From Hymenolepis diminuta (taxonomy: Eukaryota; Platyhelminthes; Cestoda; Cyclophyllidea; Hymenolepididae): a stretch of 64,000 nucleotides of DNA. This document shows positions 61,232 through 64,000 of this stretch, one piece after another. How positions within the stretch are numbered: position 1 is the stretch's first letter; every line of letters starts with the position of its first letter. The stretch is from positions 1,400,979 to 1,464,978 of the forward strand of contig CAADRB010000032.1 in the NCBI GenBank assembly GCA_900708905.1, written 5' to 3'. The notes beneath the pieces are model-generated. The model did not search any database and was not told the origin of the DNA. It saw only the letters and a list, made by a program, of their open reading frames with translations. A program made the position numbers and the translations under genes.

Positions 61232-63858
61232 TACTATTACGTTGGGTAGAAGTTCATCGATGCCCTCTTTTTTTGTTCATTTATCAGGATTAAGGAATGT
61301 GTATTTGTGAGATCGGTAACTAGAACAAACACCTTGATACTATTTTGGAATAGGTCTTTGGATAATATCTTAATGTCGCATATGCAACATTCCTTTATTG
61401 GTAAATAAATTAGCATTCGAGATGAAATATCATGAGATAGCGATAATACATGAGAAAAAATAAATCTGTTGTTGGAACTCAAGGGGATTTTATAATATTG
61501 CTAAATAATCTAGGTAATATTACTGCGGCCTCGATTGACGCATTAAAATAAGAAATGACTCAAACTCGAGAGATTTAATTATTTGGGGTAATAAGTTTAT
61601 TGGAATCTCAGCTAAAATACTTGTAGGAGCCCTTAGAAAACTAATGGCCTTTCTAAAGACTAACACGATAAAACGGCCTCTCCTAAATCAGAAGACCAAG
61701 AATTGAGAAGTGAGCAGAAATAAGGGATGAGAGGAAAGGGTGGCGTGGAAAAATTGGAAACAGAAATAGGGAGAGGCGTTAGCACATTGTGAAAATCGTG
61801 TTTTGTGACAAAAAAACCAGATTACGATGCCCTGAATTGCGTCTTATATTATCCTCTGAAAACTGGACAGCGCTGATATATCAGTCAATTCGTTTGTTCG
61901 GTGAAATGCTTTAACCTCATCGTCTTATCCAACCATCCAACTTTTATGAGCAAGATGCGCCTCTTATCAATATTAATAATGTTAGATGGGCGCAGAGGCC
62001 ACCTGCTGTGTTCATCCTGAGACTGCAATGTTGAGGCATGTTTGTCGGCGTCCCAGTAATCTCTGTGTTAATCCGTCTTATTTAAAAAATGATATAGCCA
62101 AAGTAGACCCATTAATCGCCAGCTTCTGTTCATTTAGGAGGGCAATAAGAGTGGCTGATTTAAAATTTGAAACGATAATCCTGCCTTGTGGCAATTTCCC
62201 ATTTCCCTTAGTGTCCATTAATCAATTTAATTTAATCCAATGGGTGGAATGGTCCCCGCACTAATGAGGAGGGCAAGAGAATTCGGATTTCTTACCAGGT
62301 CGGCTTCATAATGCTACTTCTCTACTCAAAAAGAGTGCTAGAAAGTGCGGTTCCAAACGGGCTTGGGACTTATAAGGTTTTACAAAATAAGTTTTAGTCG
62401 ACTGATAAATGATCTATTTTCTAGCCGCATTTCCCTTCGTGACGAAGGATATTAGGTGGATTGGATCTTACCAGGTCTCAATCGTCGTTTATTAAGTTAT
62501 TCTTAAACGTACTGTCTGTCACACAGGCGGCTAGCTGCCAATCAATTTATTAGAAATTAGACCGGTAATGAACTGGTGTGCCTGAGCGCATGCTTAGAAT
62601 TTCCGAAACCCATAGGAATCGATAGTTTCAGTGCTTTCCAGCCTCGCAAAATTGTATAGTTCTTTAGATCATGTTACCAAATAATTATAACAACACATTT
62701 TATTTAATTCATGTTGCAAAATAGCCTTAAACTAGACTATCTGATGGATCATAACTCTGTTAGCAAGGTTTTTAAGCAATGACTAATCGGGTAAATGATT
62801 TTGTTAAAATTTTCTTGATATCTATTGACAAAACAAAATACTGGAACGAATAACGAAGTAACCTCCCTCCACACCGCTACATTCCATTTCTATAACGTTA
62901 TTCGATTGATTTGATGAACAAGAAAATTCTATTAAGCTTAATTTAACTTAGGGGAAATCGCAAGGGAAGTACATAATTATTAGTAATACATTTATTAGAA
63001 TAAAAATAAATTTAAATATGATAATCTTTGCAATTAAGCTTCTCATGCTTATGCTACATTCTGTTGGGTGAAAATTGTATTGGATACAGTGACAGGTTTC
63101 CATTCATATATGCATATTCCCATTCGCATATTTCAAAATAAGTGCGAAATCGTTCAGAACAACGCTTTTGTATGAAGTTGCACGATTATAAGTAATTGGT
63201 GAAGATACCTATCGCATCTCCATAACTAAGATTCGCAAACTGCACAGACCAATGTTGAATATTTTCTTATAATACCTTTTAAGCAAAATTACTTCGTTGA
63301 AATACCAAGACTACATGGTCTTGAGGCCGATCTTTAAGAATACATTTGAAGAGGCAAATGTGCGAAAAGGGTACTTTTACGGGGAAGGACAGAAGGGAGT
63401 GCTCCCAAATAGAGCCCATTTTATGCAAATTACCAGAAACTTACAAACTCAAATAGCAACACTTGGTATGGCTGATCAATTCTGACTTCAAAAGCTCTAG
63501 GCATATATGCAGCTATAAGCGAATTTAGCCGAGTTATATAGATGAGATTTGATTAACGGCCTGTTAATTATAAGCTAGACACAGCGATTCATGACTTATG
63601 ACTTCTGAGTCTAGCCCATAATACTTCAATTTTGAGATTCATGTCCGTCTAACTATGAGAATTAAGGGCTAGGCAAAACTCCAACATTGTATGTATATGC
63701 TGTCTATTTCGGCACCAACGAAATTTTACATCTTTATCATTTTTACGGATGCATGTTTTAATATTAACAGATCATCAAGTTCTGTGAATGACAAGTAACT
63801 ACCTATAAAAGTCTCCAGATATTTAGATGCTTTAGAATCTGATAAGTTCTTGGCAAAC
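61232..63858. other. Right flank, no gene recognised
   Basis: An A/G-rich repeat-like segment lies at 61690-61790. The ORFs at 61986-62264 and 63297-63485 have no recognised domain; the second opens with TTG and has its first ATG at 63315. Confidence 0.35.
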
Positions 63859-63957
63859 CTTGGAGTTCATAAGCCAATTCTTCGAGTGCATCGACGAATC
63901 ACTTCGGAAGTACATGCAGAGATCGATGCCACGACCTTCAATAACTGTCATGCAAAC
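63859..63957 (-). CDS. Candidate internal exon of an unknown minus-strand gene
   Basis: The minus strand has an acceptor (AATCTGTTGTCTTCAG) before 63957 and a possible donor (CCAAG/GTTTGC) after 63859, framing 99 bases = 33 open codons that include VIEGRGIDLCMYFRSDSS and NWL. The pattern of a strand ending in an aromatic-x-R/S-S/D stretch followed by a W-containing helix recalls the end of a PH domain, but this is a weak impression. The rest of the gene would lie to both sides, and its upstream part is outside the window. Confidence 0.25.
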
Positions 63958-64000
63958 CTGAAGACAACAGATTCTTTAATGGAGTCCAGATGGATTGTCT

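Noticed and set aside
63297..63485. Plus-strand ORF of 62 codons
   Set aside because: It opens with TTG, has no recognised domain and no clear acceptor or promoter; composition is plausible for coding but not enough to call a gene.

Overview
This window is AT-rich eukaryotic DNA. Its genes are split by long introns with GT-AG borders, it contains two runs of N, and it carries many old dispersed repeats. The animal-type gene set (a contactin-like adhesion protein, a Cul3 adaptor of the BACURD family, an ATAD1/Msp1 ATPase), the Ty3/gypsy element with a flatworm-like pol end, and tRNA-derived SINEs suggest a metazoan, most likely a parasitic flatworm (cestode or trematode). The phylum is an inference, not something read directly.

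Layout. (1) 1-8.5 kb, plus strand: the 3' part of a contactin-like gene with four fibronectin type III domains. Its last intron region offers at least two phase-compatible terminal exons (4546 and 8319), each coding a hydrophobic tail. (2) 9.3-10.75 kb, minus strand: the 3' exons of a protein with an STI1/HOP-type C-terminal domain, convergent with the contactin gene. (3) 13.0-13.95 kb and 20.7-21.6 kb, plus strand: two copies of a non-coding host gene made of very small exons, with one box C/D snoRNA in nearly every intron. The copies share a 424-bp block that is identical base for base, then diverge into related snoRNA paralogues. Several snoRNAs carry guide stretches complementary to conserved 28S or 18S rRNA. 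This locus is the most interesting part of the window. (4) 15.36-18.13 kb, minus strand: a 5'-truncated, frameshifted Ty3/gypsy element with its 3' LTR and polypurine tract. The same LTR occurs alone at 5.5 kb and 60.2 kb and in part at 3.7 kb. (5) 24.4-26.2 kb: a pair of about 200-bp direct repeats that may be LTRs of a small element. (6) 26.6-30.35 kb, minus strand: a complete or nearly complete BACURD (KCTD10/KCTD13/TNFAIP1-like) gene. (7) 35.8-61.2 kb, plus strand: a complete ATAD1/Msp1 gene in seven coding exons over 25 kb, with introns full of repeats. (8) 61.3-64 kb: mostly empty, with one possible minus-strand exon at the right edge.

The protein genes do not form a pathway. BACURD (ubiquitin ligase adaptor) and ATAD1 (extraction of mislocalised tail-anchored proteins) both concern protein turnover, and their 5' ends face each other across about 5 kb, but nothing in the sequence shows joint regulation. 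All splice sites, reading phases and repeat matches were read by eye; no alignment or database search was run.
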